Below are positions 44,698-52,739 of a stretch of DNA of 64,000 bases, piece after piece. Each line of letters begins with the position of its first letter. The first letter of the stretch is position 1. Origin of the DNA: Rhodothermia bacterium (GTDB lineage Bacteria > Bacteroidota > Rhodothermia > Rhodothermales > UBA2364); contig JAFLBZ010000005.1 in the NCBI GenBank assembly GCA_017303715.1, positions 1 through 64,000 on the forward strand, in the 5' to 3' direction. The position numbers and the translations under genes are program-made. The notes beneath the pieces were generated by a model. The model was not told the DNA's origin. It saw only the letters and a list, made by a program, of their open reading frames with translations, and ran no database searches.

Positions 44698-45870
44698 ATG
44701 AAAGTACATGAATATCAGGCCAAAGAAGTGCTTGCACAATTCGGCGTAGCAACCCAAGGTGGTTATGTGGCAACCACTGTAGAAGAAGCAATTGCTGGAG
44801 CCGAAAAATTGCAAGCCGCTGGCGCAACTCTTTTTGTGGTAAAAGCCCAAATCCATGCTGGTGGACGTGGCAAAGGTGGTGGTGTGAAATTGGCAAGAAC
44901 CCTTGAGGAGGTGCGCGATAAGTCCGAAGCGATGTTGGGCATGATGCTCAAAACCCATCAAACTGGTCCCGAAGGTCAAAAGGTAAAAAAAATCCTCATC
45001 ACCGATGGGGTGGACATCGAGAAAGAATATTATCTCGGTATTACATTAGACCGTAGCCGCAACATGAACGTCATTATGGCCTCGACCGAAGGTGGCGTTG
45101 AAATTGAAAAGGTGGCAGAAGAAACGCCAGAACTTATTCATAAAACGTGGATTGACCCGACAATCGGTATCCAAGGCTATCAGGCACGACAAATCGCTTT
45201 TGCACTTGGCTTCCGTGGAGACTTGTTTAAGCAATGTGTGGGCTTTGTGCTAAAATTATACAAAGCCTATGAAGAAACCGACTGCTCTTTGGCCGAAATT
45301 AACCCTTTGGTGACAACCAAAGACGGAAAATTGATGGCCTTGGATGGGAAAATCAACTTCGACGACAACGCATTATTCCGACATGCGGACTTGGCAACCC
45401 TGCGCGATACCGACGAGGAAGACCCCTTAGAAGTCGAGGCCAGTGAGTTCCACCTCAATTACATTAAATTGGATGGTAACGTGGGTTGCATGGTTAATGG
45501 TGCCGGTTTGGCAATGGGGACGATGGACATCATTAAAATTGCAGGGGGTGAACCTGCAAACTTCTTGGACGTGGGTGGATCGGCGAATCCCCAGACTGTA
45601 GAAGCGGGCTTCCGAATCATTCTGAAAGACCCAAATGTAAAAGCGATTTTGATAAATGTTTTCGGCGGAATTGTACGGTGCGATCGGGTTGCACTTGGTG
45701 TGGTAGAAGCAGCTAAAAATGTGAACATCAATATTCCTTTGATTGTCCGCCTACAAGGAACCAATGCGGAAGAAGGCCAAGAAATTCTCAAAAACAGTGG
45801 TCTTAAAATTGAAACGGCCATTTTATTGAAAGAAGCTGCCGAAAAAGTAACCCAAGCACTTGGGGGTTAA
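44698..45870 (+). CDS. sucC: Succinyl-CoA synthetase, beta subunit
   Basis: SucC carries the nucleotide-binding half of the TCA-cycle enzyme that makes ATP or GTP from succinyl-CoA. The ATG at 44698 (MKVHEYQAKEVLAQFGV) gives the normal 390 residues; the in-frame TTG at 44641 is rejected. Motifs are KAQIHAGGRGKGGGVK near residue 46-60 (ATP-grasp), EKEYYLGITLDR near 110, EINPLV near 200, GCMVNGAGLAM near 265 and LINVFGGIVRCD near 320. sucD, the alpha subunit, is not in the window. A strong terminator follows immediately. Confidence 0.96.
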   Translation: MKVHEYQAKEVLAQFGVATQGGYVATTVEEAIAGAEKLQAAGATLFVVKAQIHAGGRGKGGGVKLARTLEEVRDKSEAMLGMMLKTHQTGPEGQKVKKILITDGVDIEKEYYLGITLDRSRNMNVIMASTEGGVEIEKVAEETPELIHKTWIDPTIGIQGYQARQIAFALGFRGDLFKQCVGFVLKLYKAYEETDCSLAEINPLVTTKDGKLMALDGKINFDDNALFRHADLATLRDTDEEDPLEVEASEFHLNYIKLDGNVGCMVNGAGLAMGTMDIIKIAGGEPANFLDVGGSANPQTVEAGFRIILKDPNVKAILINVFGGIVRCDRVALGVVEAAKNVNINIPLIVRLQGTNAEEGQEILKNSGLKIETAILLKEAAEKVTQALGG

Positions 45871-45889
45871 ATTCCTTTACGCTTTGTCT

Positions 45890-45918
45890 AAGCCCGTCTT
45901 GGTACGGGCTTTTTTTTA
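45890..45918. terminator. Intrinsic terminator after sucC
   Basis: AAGCCCGT at 45890-45897 pairs with ACGGGCTT at 45904-45911, with a 6-base loop and a run of eight Ts. It overlaps the last bases of the convergent OmpA-like gene. Confidence 0.85.
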
Positions 45919-47364
45919 TTCACACGGCGTAGCTACAATTTCCACTCGGCGACACTGCGCACTTGGCTTGTTAACACATCCGCTTTCTGGTTTTTCGGCG
46001 GCCAAGGTCGTTTGTATTCTGGAAGGGTCAACCCCACGTGCTGTTAGAAAATGAGCTGTTTGCCGTGCCCGTTGTCCCGCACGTTGTGCTGTGGGTTCAT
46101 TGCCATCTCCAAAGCCCTTAATTGCCAAACAAACAGATGGGCATAGGATCAATTGGTCTAATGAATCTTCTAAGGAAAGTTGGGCCTTAGCATCAAGTTC
46201 CACATTTCCAGACGAAAATTGGATAGCTGGAATACGTCTTATGGTTTTACACATTTGATTTCTTGTAACAAAAACGCGGGTAGATCGGGAGGTTTTGCCA
46301 CATTCATTCTCTGCTGTAACGCGCAGCGTCTGAAAGTCCGCTGGCAAGCGTGCCACTAAGTTTGCCGTCCTGGAGGCTGTGACGAGGGGAAATTCCCAGC
46401 GGAATTGTAATGGATCGGTTCCATTCCCTTTGGCCGAGAAAGAGGCTTCTTTACCTTCTATAATGTTTCCGGGTACTTGGATGGCGGTGATCAGGGGTGG
46501 GATGCAATCAGGCATGGGTTCAACAACTTTTACATCAAAGGTCTCGGAGGATTTTCGTTTTTTATGGACAACCTCGATGGTTACACTAACATTGCCAACT
46601 TCATTAAAGGTACGCACGACCTCTTGTCCGGAAGAAGTTTGACCGTCGCTAAACTTCCAAATGACCATTGCAAGGCTGTCTTCGGGGGCAAGACGTATGC
46701 TGAAGGAAACTGGCTCGTTCGTCTGTGCAACTGAAGGGATTTCTCGGTCCAAAATGACCATAGATTTTTTTCCTGCATTACGCCGATCTGAGGTGTTACT
46801 TTTGAAGTGTAACGCTAACCCAACGACATAATAGTTTTGATAAACGCCTTTTTGAGCTGAATTTGTGGCATAGGGCAAATATCGGAATTGTGCTTTTCCG
46901 ACGAGAACAAGCGCGGGGTGGAACTTTATCTTGATACCCCATCCCGCAAAAGGAGCGGTTTTCTGCCTTTGTTCCGTCGTTCCTAAAAGATAGGCAGTGC
47001 CCACATGTAAGAAGGGCGAAAGTACACTCCGTGGGAACGCAGAAAACTGTGCTTCGGCAGCAATTTCCTCAAGCGCCAATTTATTCGAGGTCGCCCGTTT
47101 TTCCATATTACCACCAATACCTACATTGAACCATGATAGAATAGAATGGCGGAGCGATAAGCCAACTCCGGAAAACTGCATTTCTTTCTGCGCCAATAAG
47201 AGGCTTCCTAAGTGGGGCTTAATGGTTGTTCTGCCATCACTCCAACGGGGTGTGAGTTCCAAAAATGGTGCTTTTTGGGCGTATAATGGACTGTTGAACG
47301 GCAGCAGCGCGCCGAGGCAGATTAAGATGCGCCGAAAAGACATAGAAAAAACAAGACGAGACAT
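45916..47364 (-). CDS. Outer-membrane protein with PKD repeats and OmpA C-terminal domain
   Basis: This is a 482-residue exported protein. The signal peptide (RRILICLGALLPF, ending LYAQ) works from either 47364 or the ATG at 47343. The first 190 mature residues look like a small beta-barrel (LHVGTAYLLG, then YYVVGLALHFK). Two Ig-like PKD domains follow: SLAMVIWKFSDGQTSSG near 225, and FRWEFPLVTAS near 325. The C-terminal 95 residues are OmpA-like (IQFSSGNVELDAKAQLSLEDSL, RQTAHFLTARGV, RRVEI). The peptidoglycan motif is degenerate. A role in anchoring the envelope is likely. The gene converges on sucC and shares its terminator. Confidence 0.78.
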   Translation of the reverse strand: MSRLVFSMSFRRILICLGALLPFNSPLYAQKAPFLELTPRWSDGRTTIKPHLGSLLLAQKEMQFSGVGLSLRHSILSWFNVGIGGNMEKRATSNKLALEEIAAEAQFSAFPRSVLSPFLHVGTAYLLGTTEQRQKTAPFAGWGIKIKFHPALVLVGKAQFRYLPYATNSAQKGVYQNYYVVGLALHFKSNTSDRRNAGKKSMVILDREIPSVAQTNEPVSFSIRLAPEDSLAMVIWKFSDGQTSSGQEVVRTFNEVGNVSVTIEVVHKKRKSSETFDVKVVEPMPDCIPPLITAIQVPGNIIEGKEASFSAKGNGTDPLQFRWEFPLVTASRTANLVARLPADFQTLRVTAENECGKTSRSTRVFVTRNQMCKTIRRIPAIQFSSGNVELDAKAQLSLEDSLDQLILCPSVCLAIKGFGDGNEPTAQRAGQRARQTAHFLTARGVDPSRIQTTLAAEKPESGCVNKPSAQCRRVEIVATPCE

Positions 47365-47494
47365 TGGATCGCCATTTAAGGTAAAAAGAGATGGTGATGG
47401 GCAGTGCGGGGCGGGTAAGAAGGCTTTTTACAAAGATTTATACATCCAGCATATCCTTAAACGTATTTTGGTGATGCTCTAAACAGTCTTATAA

Positions 47495-48580
47495 ATGGAT
47501 AATTTATCACCAACAAAGGCTATTATCAAGTTAAACAATATACGGCATAACCTGAAACTGCTCAGTCGCTATACGGATCATTCAGAAATGATGGCCGTCA
47601 TCAAGGCAAATGCGTATGGACATGGCGCAGTAACAGTGGCAAAGTGTTTGGAAAGCGAAGGCATTACATGGTTTGCCGTTGCAACCGTTCCCGAAGCGAT
47701 AGAACTGCGGCAAAACGGTATTAAAGGCAGAATCTTGGTCCTTGGAGCGCTCATTCCAGAGGCTCTTCCGGCTTATGAAACATATCAGTTAGACCTAAAC
47801 CTACATGACAAATCCCTTGTAAATCGTCTTATTAATGTTCCATACCACCTTAATATCCATGTAAAGGTAGATACTGGGATGACGCGACTGGGGATTTTGC
47901 CAGCAGAATTTGAAGAAGTGGCAGCAGCCTTGGCCCAATACCCTCATCTCAATGTAGTGGCTAATTGGACGCATTATGCTTGCGCCGACGACCTTGCCCA
48001 AGATGCCTTTACCCAATCACAAAAAGACTTATTTTCCGTTATTGCAATACAAAAAAATCATTTACAAAACACCGGAGGAATCCTAAACCCAACAGGACAC
48101 TCGGAAAAAATTTCCCCCCACTTGGTACGGATCGGTGTCGGATTATGGGGCTTTGATCCTTGCGAACCACAGCAACTAACCGGATTACGTCCGGCAATGT
48201 TGTTCCAAAGTAGAGTTGCACAGGTAAAGCGGATCACAAAGGGAAGCAGTGTCTCCTATGGAAGAACATGGTTTGCCCCTGAAGATACCTTCGTTGCAAC
48301 CGTGGCCGCAGGCTATGCGGATGGTTACACACGGAGTCTAAGCAACAAAGGGTGGGTAGAAGTAAACCACCGACGTTACCCAGTTGTTGGACGAATTTGT
48401 ATGGATATGTTTATGATCCATGTCGGTAACAAACAAACCGTAGTGGAAGGTGATGAGGTCATCCTCTGGGGAAGTGACACCTTGGGTGCTACCGAAGTAG
48501 CAAGATGGGCAGAGACGATTCCTTACACACTCGTGACGGGTGTTTCGAATCGCGTACCAAGATTTTTTGTTGAGGAATAA
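47495..48580 (+). CDS. alr: Alanine racemase
   Basis: This PLP enzyme interconverts L- and D-alanine for peptidoglycan. It has 361 residues, normal length. The PLP lysine is Lys37 in MAVIKANAYGHG. VKVDTGMTRLG near residue 128 is the canonical middle motif. The second-domain base Tyr is in AGYADGYTRSLS near 270, and RICMDMFMIHV near 308 completes the active site. Here it is a stand-alone racemase, not fused to MurF as in many Bacteroidetes. It ends 60 bp before the glycosidase start. Confidence 0.95.
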   Translation: MDNLSPTKAIIKLNNIRHNLKLLSRYTDHSEMMAVIKANAYGHGAVTVAKCLESEGITWFAVATVPEAIELRQNGIKGRILVLGALIPEALPAYETYQLDLNLHDKSLVNRLINVPYHLNIHVKVDTGMTRLGILPAEFEEVAAALAQYPHLNVVANWTHYACADDLAQDAFTQSQKDLFSVIAIQKNHLQNTGGILNPTGHSEKISPHLVRIGVGLWGFDPCEPQQLTGLRPAMLFQSRVAQVKRITKGSSVSYGRTWFAPEDTFVATVAAGYADGYTRSLSNKGWVEVNHRRYPVVGRICMDMFMIHVGNKQTVVEGDEVILWGSDTLGATEVARWAETIPYTLVTGVSNRVPRFFVEE

Positions 48581-48643
48581 TGCTTGTTAATATCTTCAGG
48601 GATGCTTATCTTTCAAAACCTATTAACTAAATTAACATTTAAT

Positions 48644-50284
48644 ATGCGCTCCACGTTAACGCTAATTTTATGTTGCTTCTTGATCCAGACGGCATCCGCA
48701 CAGTTTGCGGCCACCTGGTCTGAACGCGCAGACTTAAATACAACACTGCCCACTTCTATCCGTGTTTTTGAAGACAAGGCCATTCCAGCCTATTATGTGC
48801 GTATTGACTTGGCGGATACAAGCAGTTTTGTAATCAAGAGTTTACTTTCCTCATCGGGATCCGAAACCGTTTCATCCTTTGCCACAACAAACAAGGCATT
48901 TGTTACCATCAATGGCGGTTATTTTGGTGGAACCAGTTCTTATAGCTTAATCGCACAAAATGGTAAAGTTTTAGTGCCAAATATCAAACAACTAAACAGA
49001 AGTGGCCTGCCATATTTCCCAACTCGGTCTGCTTTTGGGATTATGGATCGCAAAAAGAGAACACCTGATATTGCTTGGACATATGAAGTAAATGGAGCTA
49101 TATATGCCTATCCTGCTCCTTCTCCAAACAAACAAGGTACTCCGCAGCCCCAACCAACCGAAACCACTCCTGCAGGTGGGGCAATATGGAATGTATATGA
49201 AGGAATAGGTGGAGGTCCCGTCTTGGTAGAAAATGGCGTCCAAAAAGTTACTTGGGAGGAAGAAGTCTTTTTTGGTTCCGGCGTTGAGTCTAATAACCAA
49301 GACCCCCGTTCGGCGATAGGTTATACCGCTGATGGTACATTGATTTTGATGGTGGTTGATGGCAGAGGCTCCGGTCGTGGGGCAACACTACCAGAAATGG
49401 CCAAGTTGATGATAGACTTGGGTGCTGTAGAAGCCATGAACTTAGACGGTGGTGGTTCCTCTACGATGGCCATCGGGCAAACCGTCATCAACAAACCTAG
49501 TGATGGTGTAGAACGTAAAATCCCGACCGCGCTTGCGATTATGCCAAAACCAAAACCTCCTGCACCTTCGGCAGATACGATTATTGATACTGGAGATGCT
49601 TGTTGCTACAAAGAAAGTGGACCGAATGGCTGGTTCGAAAGCGCCAATACCCCTTTCCATGGAACCACCAAAGCACGCTTAAATGAAACCGGCTCCGGTT
49701 CCGATAGAGCTACGTTTTACCTTAAAAACCTCCCAAAAGAAGGTGATTATGATGTCTCGGCATGGTGGATTCCTTCTTTTAATCGGGCTAAAGATACTCC
49801 CTTTACCATTTACCAAAATGGCGTAGGAACGACCATAAAAACGGACCAGTCTGTCCCCACAACGGCTGGACTGTGGAATAAACTCGGAACCTTTAAGCTT
49901 GCACCGACCGATTCCGTTGTGGTTTCAGATAATGCAAAAGGTGATAGTGCCCCAAGCTATGTTGTGACCGATGGCCTAAAACTCACCCTGAAAAACACTA
50001 CACCCACAGAGCGTGAATCCTTACCGGCTCAATTTAGTACCTTTACCGTCTTCCCGAATCCAACACAAAACCGCTTTTGGGTAGAAATCTCTAATCCAAA
50101 AATGGAAAACGTGACCCTAGAGGTCTTTGATGTTTTAGGGCGTCAAATTTTGTTCGATACCTCACGATTTTATGGAACCGAAAAACGCTCTCTCTCGCTC
50201 GCAGGTAAAGCAAATGGCATTTATTATGTACGTGCAACAATCGCCAACAAAACCATTACACGGTCTATTTTGTTGAAGGAATAA
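48644..50284 (+). CDS. T9SS-secreted phosphodiester glycosidase with golvesin-like domain
   Basis: This is a 546-residue secreted enzyme. The ATG at 48644 gives a signal peptide (MRSTLTLILCCFLIQTASAQ). Residues 20-290 form a phosphodiester glycosidase (NAGPA) domain: FVTINGGYFGG near 85, and MNLDGGGSSTMA near 264 with its conserved Asp and Gly cluster. A golvesin/xly-type CBD-like domain follows at about 300-455 (DTGDACCYKESGPNGWFES, then YDVSAWWIPSFNRA). The last 75 residues are a T9SS type A sorting domain (FTVFPNPTQNRFWVEI, VFDVLGRQIL, GIYYVRATI). The architecture suggests a cell-surface enzyme that removes sugar caps or remodels extracellular polymer. The natural substrate is unknown. Confidence 0.88.
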   Translation: MRSTLTLILCCFLIQTASAQFAATWSERADLNTTLPTSIRVFEDKAIPAYYVRIDLADTSSFVIKSLLSSSGSETVSSFATTNKAFVTINGGYFGGTSSYSLIAQNGKVLVPNIKQLNRSGLPYFPTRSAFGIMDRKKRTPDIAWTYEVNGAIYAYPAPSPNKQGTPQPQPTETTPAGGAIWNVYEGIGGGPVLVENGVQKVTWEEEVFFGSGVESNNQDPRSAIGYTADGTLILMVVDGRGSGRGATLPEMAKLMIDLGAVEAMNLDGGGSSTMAIGQTVINKPSDGVERKIPTALAIMPKPKPPAPSADTIIDTGDACCYKESGPNGWFESANTPFHGTTKARLNETGSGSDRATFYLKNLPKEGDYDVSAWWIPSFNRAKDTPFTIYQNGVGTTIKTDQSVPTTAGLWNKLGTFKLAPTDSVVVSDNAKGDSAPSYVVTDGLKLTLKNTTPTERESLPAQFSTFTVFPNPTQNRFWVEISNPKMENVTLEVFDVLGRQILFDTSRFYGTEKRSLSLAGKANGIYYVRATIANKTITRSILLKE

Positions 50285-50305
50285 GGATGAAATGTGTTGT
50301 TTTTA

Positions 50306-50349
50306 TGAAGACAATCCATCGTCTTCACAATATTTGTATCTTGTCTTCA
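50306..50349. promoter_or_regulatory. GTCTTCA repeats upstream of the two-component system
   Basis: TGAAGAC (50306-50312) and GTCTTCA (50321-50327) are exact inverted repeats; a further GTCTTCA occurs at 50343-50349, 22 bp downstream of the second. They lie 60-100 bp before the response regulator start and could be its own binding site, or the first pair could be a weak terminator for the upstream gene. Confidence 0.35.
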
Positions 50350-50409
50350 TAATTCGATTTTGTTTCCATAACTCACCGGGCTGCGTAAAGCCTGATAAAT
50401 AAAACATTT

Positions 50410-51120
50410 ATGGTTAAGACAACCAATACTTCTCATCTTACCATTCTCGTCGTGGATGATGAGGAAGATGTAAATGACGTCATAACCCTTTTCTTGTCTC
50501 AAGAGGGTTACAATGTGATCAACGCCTTTGACGGGGAAGAAGCCATCGCAAAAGCCACTACGGAAGTAGATTTAATTGTATTGGACATAATGTTGCCCAA
50601 AATTGATGGCTTCGAGGTTTGTCGTAGGCTTCGTTCTCGCGTTGAGACTGAGACCATTCCAATCGTTTTCTTAAGTGCGAAAGGCGAAGAAGAAGACCAT
50701 GTACGGGGCTTAATGCTGGGTGCAGATGCTTATTTGACCAAGCCCGTTGCGCCACAAGTCCTTATCGCAAACGTTAAAGCAGTCATTCGTAGAACCGGTA
50801 TTGAAGAAAGCCGTACCCTTTCTGTTCGTGACCTAACCATCTTCGAGGAAGAATATCGTGCAGAGTACGAGGGCAAAGATTTGGGTCTTACACTGACCGA
50901 GTTCGAGTTGTTGATGTTTTTAGTACGTCACCCACGTAAGGCATTTACCCGCCAACAACTCCTCGAAACCATCTGGAAAGATGCCATGATGGTGACCGAG
51001 CGCACAGTTGATGCGCACATTAAAAACCTACGCGAAAAGTTAGGTAAATTTGCTGTCTATATCCAAACCGTTCGTGGCGTAGGCTATCGTTTCGTAGAAG
51101 AGGACGTGGACAAAGAATGA
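50410..51120 (+). CDS. OmpR/PhoB-type response regulator
   Basis: This is a 236-residue DNA-binding response regulator. The receiver domain covers 1-125: acidic pair DDEED at 16-20, phosphoacceptor Asp59 in LIVLDIMLPKIDG, Ser89 in IVFLSAK, and Lys111 in AYLTKPVAP. The C-terminal winged helix spans 135-230 with LTLTEFELLMFLVRHP and the recognition part TVDAHIKNLREKLG, ending in VRGVGYRF. Its stop overlaps the start of the kinase gene as ATGA, so the pair is translationally coupled and surely cognate. Overall it is closest to PhoB/KdpE-type regulators; the stimulus is unknown. Confidence 0.95.
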   Translation: MVKTTNTSHLTILVVDDEEDVNDVITLFLSQEGYNVINAFDGEEAIAKATTEVDLIVLDIMLPKIDGFEVCRRLRSRVETETIPIVFLSAKGEEEDHVRGLMLGADAYLTKPVAPQVLIANVKAVIRRTGIEESRTLSVRDLTIFEEEYRAEYEGKDLGLTLTEFELLMFLVRHPRKAFTRQQLLETIWKDAMMVTERTVDAHIKNLREKLGKFAVYIQTVRGVGYRFVEEDVDKE

Positions 51121-52574
51121 TGTTGCATTCGAAAGGGAACACCCCAAAAAAAAGGAATTCCTTCGATAAAAAAAAACTGCCTAAAGTGCTGGCCTGGTAC
51201 GTCAATTCATTTTTGAGACGGGCCAGCACACAATCATGGCTAATTGCGACTAATCTACTCTTCTTAGCGGTTATTTCAATCTCTATTGCGCTCTTTATCC
51301 AGTTTTATAGCAGTCCGCGACTCAATCGTTTAGAATCTCAAGAAACAGAACGCCAAATCGGCCTCTTGTCTAAATTGCTCCAAAGCAGCAAAGGTATCGA
51401 GGAGGTCAAATTACAGCTAACAACCTTTTCATCGCTTTCTGGAACAAATTTCGGCCTTTTTTTTCCCGATGGAACTGCGATAACAACACCTGGTTTTCGG
51501 GTCGAAAGCAAGATCACGGCTAAAAAAAACATCTCACTTAATCAGCTTAAGGAACATACGCAAGGAACCCTCATTGCCAATTATGGACATTCTTCCTTTC
51601 TCAATGAGATGAATAGGAATGGAACGTATATCCTGCTCTTTTCGATTGTCACTGCAATTTGCTTTATTTGGTTGGCAAGTTGGCTGGCATCCAGAAAGAT
51701 CACCCAGCCTTTACAAAAGATCACCCAAACTGCTAAACGCATAAATAGTGGCCAATTAGACGAAGAAATAAAAATTAAATCCCAAGCGGCTGAAATTCAA
51801 GACCTCGCAGAAAGCCTAACCTTAATGTCACGTCGCTTCCGGCTTGATATTCGAGAACTTAAGCGCTTAACAAGTTTCCAAAATGAATTTCTGGGAAATG
51901 TAAGCCATGAAGTCCGTAACCCCATTTTTGCTATAGGTGGATATATTGAGGCCCTAGGTGCTGATAATCTGACCCCAAAAATGAGGCAAATATACGTGGG
52001 TAAAGGCTTAAATAATGTACAGCGGCTAAATGGTCTATTCTCAGACCTTCTTGAAATTGCCAGATTGGAGTATCGAGAGGAAACGATAAAGCCTGAATCC
52101 TTTGACCTAAAAGCACTCTTAGATGAAGTCGCAGACGAGTTGGACTATCTGGCGCAAGAGAAATCGTTAGAATTGGTGGTGGATAACGAGCCTCAAAAAG
52201 TCTATGCCGATCGTAGCAGGGTTCGACAGGTATTGACCAACCTCCTTCAAAATGGACTTAAATATACCGATGTTGCACATGGCGTTGTCCGCGTAAGGTA
52301 TCGCAAAAATGGCAATAAAGTACGCATCGAAGTCTTGGATAACGGGCGGGGCATCCCCGAAGAACATTTGGATCATATCTTTGAACGCTTTTACCGTGTT
52401 GATGCCGCACGTTCTAGGGCAATGGGTGGAACAGGACTAGGTCTAAGTATTGTCAAGCAGATATTAAATGCACATGGTGAACAGATCTATGTTGAAAGCA
52501 CAGAAGGTAGGGGGTCTCGGTTTTGGTTTGAATTACCCATCTCTGCACCTGTTCCGTCTGCAAATTCAATTTAG
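51117..52574 (+). CDS. Membrane sensor histidine kinase, partner of the upstream regulator
   Basis: This is a 485-residue kinase. Membrane helices at 41-63 and 171-192 flank a sensor loop of about 105 residues, which lies outside the cytoplasm and has no recognised fold. A HAMP segment follows (193-250). The H-box FLGNVSHEVRNP has His264. ATP-binding motifs are the N-box LLQNGLKYTD near 375, G1 DNGRGIPEEH near 405, F-box FERFYR near 421 and G2 GGTGLGLSIVKQ near 435. The layout is that of PhoR-like kinases. The 26 N-terminal residues are very basic. It ends about 165 bp before the E1 gene. Confidence 0.93.
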   Translation: MMLHSKGNTPKKRNSFDKKKLPKVLAWYVNSFLRRASTQSWLIATNLLFLAVISISIALFIQFYSSPRLNRLESQETERQIGLLSKLLQSSKGIEEVKLQLTTFSSLSGTNFGLFFPDGTAITTPGFRVESKITAKKNISLNQLKEHTQGTLIANYGHSSFLNEMNRNGTYILLFSIVTAICFIWLASWLASRKITQPLQKITQTAKRINSGQLDEEIKIKSQAAEIQDLAESLTLMSRRFRLDIRELKRLTSFQNEFLGNVSHEVRNPIFAIGGYIEALGADNLTPKMRQIYVGKGLNNVQRLNGLFSDLLEIARLEYREETIKPESFDLKALLDEVADELDYLAQEKSLELVVDNEPQKVYADRSRVRQVLTNLLQNGLKYTDVAHGVVRVRYRKNGNKVRIEVLDNGRGIPEEHLDHIFERFYRVDAARSRAMGGTGLGLSIVKQILNAHGEQIYVESTEGRGSRFWFELPISAPVPSANSI

Positions 52575-52605
52575 ACCATTCCTTAAAGGGGCTATTTTTT
52601 GTATA

Positions 52606-52625
52606 TTAGACCTTAGTCTAACGTT
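52606..52625. promoter_or_regulatory. Palindrome sharing a 10-mer with the WYL/cas operator
   Basis: TTAGAC (52606-52611) and GTCTAA (52616-52621) form a 6-bp inverted repeat with a CTTA loop. The right arm extends to GTCTAACGTT (52616-52625), identical to the right arm of the palindrome upstream of the WYL regulator (17452-17461). It sits 115 bp upstream of the E1 start and about 30 bp after the kinase stop. It may be an operator or a weak terminator; the match may be chance. Confidence 0.3.
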
Positions 52626-52739
52626 CCCCTGCGCATTGAATGACCTACGCATAATTTGACTACATGTTCAATTAGTGGGATAGGTTGTGGAGCGTTTAGA
52701 GACCAAACGACCTTTATCATCGTTTCTTGCTCATTCTTT

